In this document: positions 35,834 to 45,575 of the stretch, piece after piece
How positions within the stretch are numbered: the stretch's first letter is position 1
Layout: every line of letters begins with the position of its first letter
Assembly (NCBI GenBank): GCA_024802545.1
Contig: CP103416.1
Span: 62,001 to 126,000 of the forward strand
DNA length: 64,000 nucleotides
Source: SAR92 clade bacterium H455
Lineage (GTDB): Bacteria; Pseudomonadota; Gammaproteobacteria; Pseudomonadales; Porticoccaceae
Direction of reading: 5' to 3'
Notes under the pieces: generated by a model
What the model saw: the letters and a program-made list of their open reading frames with translations, nothing else
Told to the model about the DNA's origin: nothing
Database searches by the model: none
Made by a program: the position numbers and the translations under genes

Positions 35834-37399
35834 GTGTCAATTGAAACTCGTCTTGCGGCGCTTGCGCAGCCAAACTCTATCTCGATACTAAAAAATATTG
35901 CTCGAGGCATAGAAAAAGAGAGCCTCAGAGTGGGGCCGTCGGGTCGTATGGCCAGAACTCCGCATCCCAAAGCCTTGGGCAGTGCACTGACCCATCCGTC
36001 GATTACCACCGACTACTCCGAAGCGCTGCTTGAATTTATTACTGCCCCATCGGCCTCTATAGATGAAGTGCTCAACGAGCTTGAGGAAATCCATAGTTAT
36101 ACCTACCAACATATAGAGGATGAGCTGCTCTGGGTCAGCAGCATGCCATGCCAGCTGGGCGACGACAGCAGTATTCCCGTAGGCCAATATGGCAGCTCTA
36201 ACAGCGGCCAAATGAAAACCGTCTACCGCCTCGGCCTCGGACATCGCTATGGTCGTCTGATGCAGACCATTGCTGGGATCCACTATAATTTTTCGGTGCC
36301 TGACGAGCTCTGGCTGCAGTTGCAAGCTCTAGAGAACAACCAACAGTCACTGCAAGATTTCAAAACAGACGGCTATTTTGCCCTGATCCGCAATTTCAGA
36401 CGCTACTTTTGGCTGCTGCTCTATCTGTTGGGTGCGGCACCGGTAGTCTGTGCCAGCTTTGTTCGCGGCCGCGACCACGAGCTTGTGCCTCTGGGCAATG
36501 ATAATCACAGCCTGCACCTGCCCTATGCCACATCCCTGCGCATGGGTAACCTCGGCTACCAGAGTGACGCGCAGAGCTCACTAGTGGTGTGCTATAACGA
36601 TATTGACCAGTACAGCAGAACCCTTAAAGGCGCTCTGGAAACACCCTATCAGCCCTATGAAGAGATCGGACTAAAAGACAACCAGGGCAACTATCAGCAG
36701 CTGACCACCAATCTGCTGCAGATTGAAAATGAGTTCTACAGTCCAATACGACCAAAGCGCACCGCTGCCCCCGGAGAAACGCCCCTTGGCGCCCTAGAAA
36801 AGCATGGCGTTGAATACATTGAAGTGCGCTGTGTCGACTTAAATCCTCTGCTGCCCAATGGCATAGACAAACCAACCAGCCAGTTTTTGGATACTTTTTT
36901 ACTCTTCTGCTTATTCAAAGATAGCCCGCGCACCAATAACGATGAGTACCGTCAGATTACTGAAAATCAGCGCCGCACTGTGGCACGTGGTCGCGACCCT
37001 GAACTGGAGCTATTAGACGGCGACAGGCAACGCAACCTGGTGGACTGGGGTCTATCGCTGATGTCCGAGATAAGGCCGGTGGCTGAGCTGCTCGATCAGG
37101 CTAACAGTACAGACCAGTACAGTTACACTGCCGAGTTGATGAGCGCACGCTTGCAAGACAACAGCCTGACCCCCGCCGCTCAGCTTATAGCTGAAATGAC
37201 AGCCAATAATGAGACTTATTATGGCATGGCAATGCGCAAGGCCGAGGAGCATAGAGAATACTTTCAGAGTAAGACGCTAACGCCGGAGACAACGAAAAAA
37301 TACCGCCGTCTGGCCGAGGAATCGCAGCTCAAGCAGAAGCAGATTGAAGCTTCGGATAGCCTTACATTCGACGAATTTATCGCAGACTATTACCACTAA
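35834..37399 (+). CDS. gshA: Glutamate-cysteine ligase
   Basis: A 521-residue enzyme of the gammaproteobacterial GshA type that makes gamma-glutamylcysteine, the first step of glutathione synthesis. Key segments are ARGIEKESLRVGPSGRMART, DYSEALLEFIT, GLGHRYGRLMQTIAGIHYNFSVP, RMGNLGYQ, FYSPIRPKRTAAPGETPLGAL and YIEVRCVDLNPL. The GTG start at 35834 has AGGAG 7 bp upstream. Length compares with 518 in E. coli. It is preceded by the small hypothetical gene and followed by dsbB 65 bp later. Confidence 0.97.
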   Translation: MSIETRLAALAQPNSISILKNIARGIEKESLRVGPSGRMARTPHPKALGSALTHPSITTDYSEALLEFITAPSASIDEVLNELEEIHSYTYQHIEDELLWVSSMPCQLGDDSSIPVGQYGSSNSGQMKTVYRLGLGHRYGRLMQTIAGIHYNFSVPDELWLQLQALENNQQSLQDFKTDGYFALIRNFRRYFWLLLYLLGAAPVVCASFVRGRDHELVPLGNDNHSLHLPYATSLRMGNLGYQSDAQSSLVVCYNDIDQYSRTLKGALETPYQPYEEIGLKDNQGNYQQLTTNLLQIENEFYSPIRPKRTAAPGETPLGALEKHGVEYIEVRCVDLNPLLPNGIDKPTSQFLDTFLLFCLFKDSPRTNNDEYRQITENQRRTVARGRDPELELLDGDRQRNLVDWGLSLMSEIRPVAELLDQANSTDQYSYTAELMSARLQDNSLTPAAQLIAEMTANNETYYGMAMRKAEEHREYFQSKTLTPETTKKYRRLAEESQLKQKQIEASDSLTFDEFIADYYH

Positions 37400-37464
37400 G
37401 TGATTGGTCACTGTCAGGGCAATCTGCAGAGCTTAAAGATAAAAGCCCACAAAAGGAGTAAGGT

Positions 37465-37956
37465 TTGAACCTACCCAACAACCGAGCAATCAGCCTAATT
37501 GTCGCAGCAGCCTGCGCCGGACTCATCGCCATCGCTATTTTCTATTTCCAAAATCATCTGGGACTAGAACCCTGCTATCTGTGCATCACTCAACGGGTAT
37601 TTGTAATCGCAGTCGGCGTAATTTTCCTGATGGCGGGTTTACACAACCCGGCTGCCAAAGGGCAGAAGATCTATGCTGGGCTAGCCACATTGGCGGCTTT
37701 TGGCGGCAGCTTTTTTTCCATCAAACAGTTGTGGCTGCAAGGTCTTCCAGAAGACAAGGTGCCCGCCTGCGGCCCTCCAGTGGACTACCTTTTCGACGCC
37801 TTCTCAGCCACTGATGCCATCAGTATGTTGCTGCGCGGCGATGGCAACTGTGCCGAAGTACAGTGGCAGCTGCTGGGTATCAGCATGCCTGGCTGGGTGC
37901 TGGTCAGTTTCGTCGGTCTCGCTGCCGTCGGGCTGTTCCAACTGCTGCGCAAATGA
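37465..37956 (+). CDS. dsbB: Disulfide bond formation protein B
   Basis: A 163-residue, four-segment inner-membrane quinone reductase that reoxidises DsbA. The first redox pair is Cys37-Cys40 (CYLC, with CITQR following), and the second pair is Cys102 and Cys129 in VPACGPPVD and GDGNCAEV. The start is TTG at 37465, with AAGGAG 6-8 bp upstream. It lies 65 bp after gshA, with a lrgA-like gene 27 bp downstream in the same direction. Confidence 0.95.
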   Translation: MNLPNNRAISLIVAAACAGLIAIAIFYFQNHLGLEPCYLCITQRVFVIAVGVIFLMAGLHNPAAKGQKIYAGLATLAAFGGSFFSIKQLWLQGLPEDKVPACGPPVDYLFDAFSATDAISMLLRGDGNCAEVQWQLLGISMPGWVLVSFVGLAAVGLFQLLRK

Positions 37957-37983
37957 AGCAGCTTTTGTGAAGCAGAGCCTCCA

Positions 37984-38343
37984 ATGAAAAAACCCTCTGT
38001 TGGCCTGCTTATTCTGGTGCTTTTCCAGTGGCTCGGGGAGTGGGGCGTTAAAGTCCTAGAGCTAAATATTCCCGGCCAGCTGCTGGGAATGATTCTTCTT
38101 TTAATTCTCCTCAGCGTCAACAAGTCTCTTCTGCCATGGCTGGAAACAACCAGCAGCCAACTGATTCGATTTATCGCCCTGCTATTTGTCCCAATCACCA
38201 CTGGGGCCTTTTTTCTGGGGCCTGAAGTATTCGAGAAACTGCCGCAGATTTTAGCCGTGCTTATTATTTCGACTCTGTTAGCCCAGTGGTTTATGGCGCT
38301 GATCATCAATAAACTGCGCAGTTCAGATGAGCGGGACACTTGA
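37984..38343 (+). CDS. CidA/LrgA family holin-like protein
   Basis: A 119-residue membrane protein with four hydrophobic segments. It shows LLILVLFQWLGEW near the start, the family-typical NIPGQLLGMILLLILLS and FVPITTGAFFLGPEVF. CidA/LrgA proteins are holin-like and are linked in several bacteria to pyruvate transport or cell lysis control. It is the partner of the LrgB-like gene directly downstream, either overlapping or separated by one base depending on that gene's start. Confidence 0.92.
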   Translation: MKKPSVGLLILVLFQWLGEWGVKVLELNIPGQLLGMILLLILLSVNKSLLPWLETTSSQLIRFIALLFVPITTGAFFLGPEVFEKLPQILAVLIISTLLAQWFMALIINKLRSSDERDT

Positions 38344-38344
38344 G

Positions 38345-39064
38345 ATGACTGAGATTATTCTGCACCAATGGATGCTTATCAGTACCACATCATGGCCACT
38401 GCTGCTGACGCTGGCGGGCTTCGCGATAGCCTGGCGGGCCTATATTCGCTCAGATAGAGCCTCATTACTGCATCCGCTAATGATCGCGACGCCGCTGATT
38501 TATCTCTCCATGCAAATCATTGATCTAGATTTTGAGGCCTATTATTCAGGCAATGGTGTTTTAAACTGGCTATTGGGCCCGGCCACTGTGGCCCTGGCGG
38601 TACCTCTTTCACAGCAGTTGCGACAGCTCCCCGCAATGTTTAAACCGCTCACGGTTGCACTGGTACTCGGCGGGCTATTCGCCACACTGAGCGCGCTGAT
38701 CCTAGTCAAACTTTTCGACTTGAGCGATATTGTACTGTTATCGTTGGCCGCCAAATCCGTAACCTCTCCTATTGCCCTGAGCATAGTTGAGCAAATTGGC
38801 GGGCTTACCAGCTTACTAGCAGTGGCAACTATGATTACTGGCCTCGCGGGTATTGTGATGGCGAAGAGTATTTTCCGCTTTACCCAGCTAGAGGATGAGC
38901 GCTGGCAAGGCTTGATTCTGGGTGTCACAGCCCATGCAATCGGCACTGCCAAAGCATTTGAGAGCAGTCCTCGCTGCGGCGCGTTTGCCACCTTGGGCAT
39001 GGGTATTAATGGCATCTTGACAGCAATTATTCTGCCAGCCTCAATTGGTTTTTTTATTGCTTGA
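38345..39064 (+). CDS. LrgB/CidB family protein
   Basis: A 239-residue membrane protein (ATG 38345; an alternative ATG at 38327 adds six residues and would overlap the lrgA-like gene). The signature is LLSLAAKSVTSPIALSIVEQIGG, followed by LAVATMITGLAGIVMA and GVTAHAIGTAKAFESSPRCGAFATLGMGINGI, as in LrgB/YohK. Together with the upstream gene it forms the usual two-component membrane pair. The pair follows dsbB, which is not a typical neighbour. Confidence 0.9.
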   Translation: MTEIILHQWMLISTTSWPLLLTLAGFAIAWRAYIRSDRASLLHPLMIATPLIYLSMQIIDLDFEAYYSGNGVLNWLLGPATVALAVPLSQQLRQLPAMFKPLTVALVLGGLFATLSALILVKLFDLSDIVLLSLAAKSVTSPIALSIVEQIGGLTSLLAVATMITGLAGIVMAKSIFRFTQLEDERWQGLILGVTAHAIGTAKAFESSPRCGAFATLGMGINGILTAIILPASIGFFIA

Positions 39065-39147
39065 GTATTTGTGGTTTGAGTATTTATTGTTCGACCTAAA
39101 ACAAAGTAAACTGTGAGTCCATTAGGGAGTGATGAGGTTATCAAGGC

Positions 39148-39636
39148 ATGTTAAAAGATCTACAACGATTAAAACAACACTGGGGCGGTGTCAGCGACAT
39201 CGTCGATCGCTGGTTAGAAGAGCGCCGTGAGCTGCTGGTCAAGTACTGTGACCTGATTGAGGTCCATGATTTCGATAGTGCCAATCGAGCCCATGGTGAC
39301 AAACTTCAGAGCTTCTGCGAAGTGATGGTGGACTATGTGTCAGTGGGCCACTTTGAAGTCTATGAGCAGTTGGCTAAAGAGGCCAAAGCATTTAGCGACA
39401 GCGAAGGCCTTAAGACTGGCGCCGATCTGGTCGAAAAGATTCAGCCTTCTACCGAAGCAGTTTTGGACTTTAACGACAAATACCTTGAGACAGATGACTT
39501 AGATACCTTGGCCGCAGATCTATCGGTTATTGGCGAGGCCCTTGAGCTGCGCTTTGAATCTGAAGACAAGATGATCGAAGTACTGCACAACGGGCATCTT
39601 GAGCAACTGCAAAAGGCCAGCTCAGCCTCAGCGTAG
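39148..39636 (+). CDS. rsd: Regulator of sigma D, Rsd/AlgQ family
   Basis: A 162-residue helical anti-sigma-70 protein. Similarity to Rsd/AlgQ includes VDRWLEERRELLVKYCDLI, LQSFCEVMVDYVSVGHFEVYEQL, ALELRFESEDKMIEVL and the overall length (Rsd 158, AlgQ 160). It sequesters sigma-70, in E. coli mostly in stationary phase. It is a single unit ended by a strong bidirectional terminator, with the FKBP gene convergent. No promoter was identified. Confidence 0.92.
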   Translation: MLKDLQRLKQHWGGVSDIVDRWLEERRELLVKYCDLIEVHDFDSANRAHGDKLQSFCEVMVDYVSVGHFEVYEQLAKEAKAFSDSEGLKTGADLVEKIQPSTEAVLDFNDKYLETDDLDTLAADLSVIGEALELRFESEDKMIEVLHNGHLEQLQKASSASA

Positions 39637-39660
39637 CGTTTTGTAGATTGAGAGGATAAG

Positions 39661-39689
39661 AAAAAGCCCCGATTGATCGGGGCTTTTTC
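39661..39689. terminator. Bidirectional intrinsic terminator between rsd and the FKBP gene
   Basis: AAAAGCCCCGAT and ATCGGGGCTTTT form a perfect 12-bp stem around TG, with A- and T-runs on either side. It can end both rsd and the convergent FKBP gene. Confidence 0.95.
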
Positions 39690-39715
39690 GTTTCTGAGAC
39701 AGTTAGTCTTGAAGA

Positions 39716-40453
39716 CTAGTCATCAATATTGGCATTCAACAGTTCCACTTCAAAAATCAGCACTGAGTTTGGACCTATGGGGCCAGCGCCGCCGGGACCG
39801 TAGGCCAATTCGGCAGGAATATAAAGTTCCCACTTGGAGCCTTCAGCCATCAGTTGCAGTGCTTCGGTCCAGCCGGGAATTACCTGAGTGACGCCAAACT
39901 GTGCTGGTACGCCGCGCTTAACCGAGCTGTCGAATTCAGTGCCATCTAACAGACGACCGGAGTAGTGAACTTCAACCGTGCTGTCAGCAGTGGGAATAGC
40001 GCCAGTGCCGGCAGTGATAACTTTGTACTGCAGGCCGCTATCAGTTGTAGTCACTCCTTCTTTGGCGCCATTGGCCGCCAGAAAATCAGCTCCCTCTTTG
40101 ATATTGCCTTGAGACTGCATGGCTGTCGCTTGCTGCTCTGCCTTTTGCATCTCATCGCGCTTAGCGGTCATCTCAGTTTCAAAGCGCTGAATAGTCTCGG
40201 CGATCTGCTCTTCGGTTAACACTGGCGGCTTCTCATCGAGGCCGTCGGTGAAACCCTGATAAAAGGCTCCAGCATCAATCTCTAAGCCAATACCGCGAAT
40301 ATTTTTGCCGTTATCCAGACCCATCAAATAGCTGATACGCTGACTATGGCTGTCTAGGCTAGCAGCTTTTGCTACCTGAGCCGATGTGTCTGTGGTCTGA
40401 GAATCACAGGCTGCGATAACAAACAGCAGTGCGATGGGTAAGATTTTTTTCAT
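39716..40453 (-). CDS. FKBP-type peptidyl-prolyl isomerase, probable lipoprotein (Mip/FkpA-like)
   Basis: A 245-residue exported isomerase. The N-terminus MKKILPIALLFVIAACDS carries a lipobox (IAAC), so it is probably membrane-anchored in the periplasm. The N-terminal dimerisation half begins SYLMGLDNGKNI, as in Mip/FkpA, and a long helix follows. The FKBP domain, residues about 140-240, shows VEVHYSGRLLDGTEFDSS, IPGWTEALQLMAEGSKWELYIPAELAYG and SVLIFEVELL. AAGGA lies before the ATG. It is a lone gene. Confidence 0.93.
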   Translation of the reverse strand: MKKILPIALLFVIAACDSQTTDTSAQVAKAASLDSHSQRISYLMGLDNGKNIRGIGLEIDAGAFYQGFTDGLDEKPPVLTEEQIAETIQRFETEMTAKRDEMQKAEQQATAMQSQGNIKEGADFLAANGAKEGVTTTDSGLQYKVITAGTGAIPTADSTVEVHYSGRLLDGTEFDSSVKRGVPAQFGVTQVIPGWTEALQLMAEGSKWELYIPAELAYGPGGAGPIGPNSVLIFEVELLNANIDD

Positions 40454-40565
40454 ATTGATTTCCTTTTATTAACCATGAATGACATCTAAAAAATACAGCT
40501 AAAATAATACAGTGGCGCAAGTCTAGTTCAATTCCAAGCCCACATGGACAATGGACTTAGCTGAA

Positions 40566-41378
40566 CTAGTCTAGTTTTTGGTACAACAGATCCCATACTC
40601 CATGACCGAGGCGCTCACCGCGCTTCTCAAACTTTGTCAGCGGTCGGTAGTCGGGGCGCGGAGAATACTGCTGTTCACCAACGGTGTTTTTAAAGCCCGG
40701 CGCCACTTCTAGCACTTCGAGCATCTGCTCGGCATAGTGCTGCCAATCAGTGGCCATATGCAGCACACCACCCACCTCAAGCTTATCGCGAATCAGCTGA
40801 ACAAATTGCGGCTGCACAATGCGGCGCTTATTGTGCTTTTTCTTGTGCCAGGGATCGGGAAAATAAAGTTGTAACCGATGCAGGCTGGCGGCGGGAATAC
40901 ACTCATTGAGCACGTCGGTGGCGTCGGCTAAATAAACCCGCAGATTTTTGATCTGCTGCTCTTCGGCACTGGCGATCAAGCGACCCACCCCAGGAGGATG
41001 TACCTCGATACCAATAAAGTCTTGTTCCGGTGCGGCACTGGCCATCTGCAATAGAGAGTCGCCCATGCCAAAACCAATTTCGATAACTAGCGGTGCCTTG
41101 CGGCCAAAAATATTCTCGGCGTCAATCGGACCATCATCAAGTTTTAAGCCATAAAAAGACCAGCCGCGGCTAAACGCATTGCGCTGGCCTTCGGTCATGC
41201 GACCAGCGCGAAGCACATAGCTGCGAATCGCTTTTTTGCGATACTCAGGCCTGAAGTCAGAACTGCGCGCGGCTAAACCGCTCTCTTCTTGAGGGCCAGC
41301 TTGAGAATCGTGTTGAGAGCCTTTTTCTTCAGACAAGGGCCTAGTATCGTCTTGCACGTCGTCGCTATTAATGTCCAT
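40566..41378 (-). CDS. trmB: tRNA (guanine-N7-)-methyltransferase
   Basis: A 270-residue SAM enzyme that makes m7G46 in tRNA. SAM-binding motif [13 protein letters not shown] and [14 protein letters not shown] are present, with LADATDVL and the family signature [16 protein letters not shown]. The first 40 residues (acidic, [11 protein letters not shown]) are an extension of no clear fold. I chose the ATG at 41378 ([11 protein letters not shown]), with GAGG before it, over 41417. It shares TAATG with the stop of the upstream DUF423 gene, so the two are coupled. Confidence 0.95.
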   Translation of the reverse strand: MDINSDDVQDDTRPLSEEKGSQHDSQAGPQEESGLAARSSDFRPEYRKKAIRSYVLRAGRMTEGQRNAFSRGWSFYGLKLDDGPIDAENIFGRKAPLVIEIGFGMGDSLLQMASAAPEQDFIGIEVHPPGVGRLIASAEEQQIKNLRVYLADATDVLNECIPAASLHRLQLYFPDPWHKKKHNKRRIVQPQFVQLIRDKLEVGGVLHMATDWQHYAEQMLEVLEVAPGFKNTVGEQQYSPRPDYRPLTKFEKRGERLGHGVWDLLYQKLD

Positions 41379-41746
41379 TAATCCTCGGCGCTGCTTGCAG
41401 TAAAGAGTAATAACCAACCGGCAATAAATGCACTGCCGCCCACTGGCGTGATAATCCCTAGGATACTAATTCCAGAGATGGCAATCAGATACAGAGAGCC
41501 GGAAAACAGCACAATGCCAAGCATAAAGCAGCGAGCTGCCCAGTGCAGAGAGCGCTCATTAAGGGGCAGACAAATTACGGCGAGCAGTGCCAAAGTGTGG
41601 ATAAAATGGTAGAGCACCCCGGTTTGATAGGTCTCTAGCATTTGCACTGTTAAGGAGCCCTTCAGACTGTGTGCGGCAAAGGCGCCCAATATCACAGCCA
41701 GCGCGCCGCTGAGAGCAGTCAGTCGAATCCAGAGGAGTTTGTCCAT
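41378..41746 (-). CDS. DUF423 family membrane protein (YgdD-like)
   Basis: A 122-residue protein with four hydrophobic segments. It contains [22 protein letters not shown] and [12 protein letters not shown], followed by [14 protein letters not shown] and [12 protein letters not shown], matching the DUF423 pattern seen in YgdD. Its function is unknown. Its stop overlaps the trmB start, so it heads a two-gene operon. The rpoH terminator lies just upstream. Confidence 0.92.
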   Translation of the reverse strand: MDKLLWIRLTALSGALAVILGAFAAHSLKGSLTVQMLETYQTGVLYHFIHTLALLAVICLPLNERSLHWAARCFMLGIVLFSGSLYLIAISGISILGIITPVGGSAFIAGWLLLFTASSAED

Positions 41747-41751
41747 AGCAA

Positions 41752-41777
41752 TAAAAAAGCCGCTCTAAGCGGCTTTG
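41752..41777 (-). terminator. Intrinsic terminator of rpoH
   Basis: Read on the reverse strand, AAAGCCGCT, TAG and AGCGGCTTT form a stem followed by TTT, making a T-tail of six. It lies 20 bp after the rpoH stop. Confidence 0.92.
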
Positions 41778-41796
41778 GGTCTCTTAAAAGTTAAAA

Positions 41797-42654
41797 TTAG
41801 GCTTCCATCAATCCGCGAACTTTCTTCATCGCGTTTTTCTCGAGCTGGCGAATACGCTCAGCAGAGACGCCGTATTCATCGGCCAGTTCGTGAAGAGTTG
41901 CCTTGGCATCATTCAACCAGCGACGCTGAAGAATATCGCGACTGCGATCATCGAGGTCGTTCACTGCAGCGATTAGGCGAGTATTGTTATCCACTTCCCA
42001 ATCGTCACTTTCAGCCAGCTCAGCCGGGTCCATACTCTTGTCTTCAAGAAAGTAAACCGGAGCTTGGAAACTGCCGCTGTCGTCGTCTTCGCCCACTGGA
42101 GCGTCAAAAGCCGGATCCCGAGAGGTCAGGCGCATTTCCATTTCCATCACGTCTTTAACCTGGACACCCAAGTCATCCGCTACGGCCTTGGCTTCATCGG
42201 CAGATAACCACTGTAGCTGCTTCTTGGCGCTGCGCAGATTGAAAAACAACTTGCGCTGAGCCTTGGTCGTGGCAATTTTAACTATGCGCCAGTTGCGCAA
42301 AATAAATTCGTGTATCTCGGCTTTGATCCAGTGCACAGCAAAGGACACCAGACGCACACCTTTTTCAGGGTTAAAGCGTCGTACTGCTTTCATCAGGCCA
42401 ACGTTACCCTCTTGAATCAGATCGGCCAACGGCAGGCCATATCCGTTGTAAGAGCGCGCTATATGAACAACAAAGCGCAGGTGGGCCATTACCATACGAC
42501 GAGCAGCGTCGAGATCTTCTTGATAATAGAGTGCCTCACCCAGTGCACGCTCTTCATCGATGGTCAGAATGGGCACAGTCGCGGTCCCCTGAATGTACGC
42601 ATTCAGGTTGCCGCCGGGGGCCATCCACTCCATTGTTTGAAGGGCTTTACTCAT
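41797..42654 (-). CDS. rpoH: RNA polymerase sigma factor RpoH (sigma-32)
   Basis: A 285-residue heat-shock sigma factor, one residue longer than in E. coli. Region 2 has [21 protein letters not shown] and [21 protein letters not shown]. The RpoH box QRKLFFNLR sits at residues 133-141. The C-terminal region 4 has [25 protein letters not shown]. The start at 42654 ([11 protein letters not shown]) is preferred over 42693. A TAGAAT hexamer at 42684-42689 on this strand could be a -10 box. The order ftsY-ftsE-ftsX-rpoH is the classic one. Confidence 0.97.
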   Translation of the reverse strand: MSKALQTMEWMAPGGNLNAYIQGTATVPILTIDEERALGEALYYQEDLDAARRMVMAHLRFVVHIARSYNGYGLPLADLIQEGNVGLMKAVRRFNPEKGVRLVSFAVHWIKAEIHEFILRNWRIVKIATTKAQRKLFFNLRSAKKQLQWLSADEAKAVADDLGVQVKDVMEMEMRLTSRDPAFDAPVGEDDDSGSFQAPVYFLEDKSMDPAELAESDDWEVDNNTRLIAAVNDLDDRSRDILQRRWLNDAKATLHELADEYGVSAERIRQLEKNAMKKVRGLMEA

Positions 42655-42764
42655 AACAGACTCTTTTTGATCCTGGGTCGAATATTCTAGCATTTTTTAA
42701 TTGCTCGTTCCTAGCGTTTAACAGTAACCATTACTGACTAGTCTAGACGCTTTTCAAAGGTTTT

Positions 42765-43745
42765 TCAGCGCGGCTGAATATTGCGCAAATGTTGCCCCAC
42801 TGCAAGCCAGGCACCAATTAAACCAACGCCGCCACCGATCAGCAGTAGGACTAAAAACCCGCTGAAGCCGAGCCCGCTAATACTGAACTGGCTCTGATAT
42901 AACAGCGCTAATTTATTTACGGGACCAGCCAGCCAAAAGCCCAATCCGGTCAAAAAAATCGCAGCAATCAGGGCACCAAACATGCCGAATAATAGCCCAC
43001 TATACAAAAAGGGCCTGCGCACATAGGCGTCGGTGCCGCCGACCATCTTGACCACGGTGATTTCATCGCGACGACTCTGAATCGCCAGGCGAATGGTATT
43101 GCCCACCACTAGAATCACACCTAAGCCCAGAGCGGCGCCCAGAGCCAACACTAATTTTCGACCCATATCCAAAAGTCCATCGAGACGCTGCAACCACTCC
43201 AGGTCCAGCTGCACATCATCGACCAATTTCAACTCGCGGATCTCAGTCACTAGGCGGGTGGCATCGCCGATCAATAACGGCTGTACCAGAAAGGAATCCG
43301 GCAGTGGATTTTCATCCAGATACTGCAGCGCCGAACCGAAACCCGACAGTGCCTCAAACTCATCCCGAGCATCCTGTGCCGAGATATAAGTCACCGAGGC
43401 GACGCCAGAGAGTCCCTCAAGTTTTGCAGTCAGACTTTTTAGAGCTGATTCTCGCGCGCCTTTTTTGACAAACACGCTGATTTGCGCCGAGGCATCAACG
43501 CCGCCGCTGAGCTGGCGAATATTCTCCACACTTAAATAAAGTGCCGCTGGCAATGTCAGGGCAATGGCAATAACCAAAATGGTCAGTAGTGACTGCAGAG
43601 GTTCGCGAAGTATTTTTAAGGTACTGTTTTTTAGTGTGGCCTGATGATGCAGCCTATAGCTGTGCCATTTGTCGACACGACTGAGCATCTGACCGCGAGC
43701 ACCGCGCTGGCCACCGTCACGAGTCTTGCTCTTAGTAGCCGCCAT
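42765..43745 (-). CDS. ftsX: Cell division protein FtsX
   Basis: A 326-residue permease-like protein with four membrane segments. The N-terminal cytosolic part precedes TM1 (LQSLLTILVIAIALTLPAALYL). The periplasmic domain (PCS, SAQISVFVKKGA) spans about residues 85-190, and the C-terminal region has NTIRLAIQSRRDEITVVKMVGGTDAYVRRPFLYSG. With FtsE it forms the ABC-type complex that activates peptidoglycan amidases through EnvC. The ATG at 43745 has GGAG upstream; an in-frame ATG at 43757 adds four residues. It overlaps ftsE by 14 bp. Confidence 0.95.
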   Translation of the reverse strand: MAATKSKTRDGGQRGARGQMLSRVDKWHSYRLHHQATLKNSTLKILREPLQSLLTILVIAIALTLPAALYLSVENIRQLSGGVDASAQISVFVKKGARESALKSLTAKLEGLSGVASVTYISAQDARDEFEALSGFGSALQYLDENPLPDSFLVQPLLIGDATRLVTEIRELKLVDDVQLDLEWLQRLDGLLDMGRKLVLALGAALGLGVILVVGNTIRLAIQSRRDEITVVKMVGGTDAYVRRPFLYSGLLFGMFGALIAAIFLTGLGFWLAGPVNKLALLYQSQFSISGLGFSGFLVLLLIGGGVGLIGAWLAVGQHLRNIQPR

Positions 43746-44409
43746 AACTGACTCCATCCTGCTCCATCTGACCCTGATTGAGTCGCATAATGCGCATATC
43801 CATACGATTGATCAGATTGATATCGTGGCTGGCCACTAACACAGTGACGCCGACATCCTGAAAGCGCTTAAACAGCGCCATAATTTCAGCCGACAGCTGT
43901 GGATCTAAATTACCCGTAGGCTCATCAGCGAGAAGAATTTTCGGCTTATGCACCACAGCTCGCGCTATACCCACTCGCTGCTGTTCACCCCCAGATAGGG
44001 TAATCGGATTATGCTTTTCTCTGTCGAGTAGACCCACTGTATCTAAGGCAGCACGGACTCTACGGCCGATATCGCCCTGAGAATACCCCGCCACCTGCAG
44101 GGGCAAAGCAACATTCTCAAACACCGAGCGATCAAATAGTAGCTGGTGATTCTGGAACACAACGCCCACTTGGCGACGATAAAAGGGGACCTTAGAATGA
44201 GGCAACCGATTTATATTTTTGCCGTTAATCAGCAAATTGCCCGAGGTCGGCCGCTCGATCAACATCAGCAGCTTTAACAATGTACTCTTGCCGGCCCCGG
44301 AGTGTCCGGTAAGAAAGGCCATTTCACCTGCGTCCATTTCGAAACTCACGCCACGCAGAGCTTCGTAACCACTCTCATAGCGCTTGCAGAGATTATCAAA
44401 ACGGATCAT
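43732..44409 (-). CDS. ftsE: Cell division ATP-binding protein FtsE
   Basis: A 225-residue ABC ATPase. Walker A is GHSGAGKST at residues 35-43, the Q-loop lies in VVFQNHQLL, the ABC signature is [20 protein letters not shown], Walker B is [12 protein letters not shown] and the switch His is in [11 protein letters not shown] chose the ATG at 44409 ([18 protein letters not shown]), the usual FtsE start, with GGAG upstream. It follows ftsY by 7 bp and overlaps ftsX. Confidence 0.97.
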   Translation of the reverse strand: MIRFDNLCKRYESGYEALRGVSFEMDAGEMAFLTGHSGAGKSTLLKLLMLIERPTSGNLLINGKNINRLPHSKVPFYRRQVGVVFQNHQLLFDRSVFENVALPLQVAGYSQGDIGRRVRAALDTVGLLDREKHNPITLSGGEQQRVGIARAVVHKPKILLADEPTGNLDPQLSAEIMALFKRFQDVGVTVLVASHDINLINRMDMRIMRLNQGQMEQDGVSYGGY

Positions 44410-44416
44410 AGATATA

Positions 44417-45484
44417 CTACTCCACCTGATCCAATAGCGCAGAAACAAACTGCTCAGCAACAAAGGGCTGCAGATCATCCACCCCTTCACCTACACCTAT
44501 ATAGCGAATCGGCACAGAAAACTTCTCCGCTAAAGCGAAGATAACGCCGCCTTTAGCGGTGCCATCAAGCTTGGTTAAGACAATGCCCGTGACGCCAGCT
44601 GAGGCATGAAACTCTTTCATTTGAGCCACGGCGTTCTGACCGGTTCCGGCATCCAGAACAAGCAACACTTCATGGGGTGCTGCGGCATCGAGCTTGGCGG
44701 CCACTCGGCGAACCTTTTTCAACTCTTCCATCAAGTTACTTTTATTGTGCAGACGCCCGGCGGTGTCGGCGATAATCACATCAATCTTTTTTGCTCTGGC
44801 AGATTCAATGGCATCAAACACCACCGAGGCGCTGTCGGCACCCATATGTTGGGCAACCACCGGAATTTGATTGCGTTCACCCCAGACTTGCAGCTGCTCG
44901 ACGGCGGCGGCTCTAAAGGTGTCTCCTGCGGCTAACATAACTGACCGGCCCTGCTGTTGCAGCTGTCGCGCCATCTTGCCAATGGTCGTAGTCTTGCCGA
45001 CACCGTTGACACCGACCACCAACATGACAAAGGGGCCCTCGGCATTATCAGTATTTAGGGGCTGTTCACAGGGACTAAGGCGGGCAATTAGAATTTCGCG
45101 CAGGGCTGCCTGCAGCGCAGCGCCATCTTTAAGCATGGCACGGTTGGAGCGCTCGGTGAGTTGAGCAATAATTTGAGAAGTAGCTTCGACACCCACATCG
45201 GCCATCAGCAGCAGTGTCTCCAGTTCCTCAAAAAGATCGTCATCTATAACTTTGGTGCCGAGAAACAGATCGCCGAGACCGCGACTGGTGCGCGACAGTG
45301 CTCGCTGCATCTTGCCGAGCAAACCGCTCGACTTCTCCGCGACCGCTTCGTCTATAGAAGTAACATCATCAGAAGAAACCGCTTGAGAAAAAGTAGAGGA
45401 CTCGGCCTTGTCACGCTTAAAGCGATCGAGAAAGCTGCGTTTCTTTTTTTCTGGCTCTGGGGTATTGGTTGAATTAGCGTCCAT
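44417..45484 (-). CDS. ftsY: Signal recognition particle receptor FtsY
   Basis: A 355-residue SRP GTPase. A Lys/Ser-rich acidic N-terminal A domain (about residues 1-55) precedes the N domain. The G domain has GVNGVGKTTTIGKMA (P-loop), DTFRAAAVEQLQVW, DTAGRLHNKSNLMEELKKV, VLDAGTGQNAV, TKLDGTAKGG and GVGEGVDDLQPF. It targets ribosomes with bound SRP to the membrane. It heads the ftsY-ftsE-ftsX operon and is divergent from rsmD. Confidence 0.97.
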   Translation of the reverse strand: MDANSTNTPEPEKKKRSFLDRFKRDKAESSTFSQAVSSDDVTSIDEAVAEKSSGLLGKMQRALSRTSRGLGDLFLGTKVIDDDLFEELETLLLMADVGVEATSQIIAQLTERSNRAMLKDGAALQAALREILIARLSPCEQPLNTDNAEGPFVMLVVGVNGVGKTTTIGKMARQLQQQGRSVMLAAGDTFRAAAVEQLQVWGERNQIPVVAQHMGADSASVVFDAIESARAKKIDVIIADTAGRLHNKSNLMEELKKVRRVAAKLDAAAPHEVLLVLDAGTGQNAVAQMKEFHASAGVTGIVLTKLDGTAKGGVIFALAEKFSVPIRYIGVGEGVDDLQPFVAEQFVSALLDQVE

Positions 45485-45575
45485 GTAGGTTCATTTCTAA
45501 CTGTGGTTATATTCTGGTGTATCCTACCATCTCAATTGATTTAGGGTGATTAAATGTCACCAAAAGGAGTGGCTT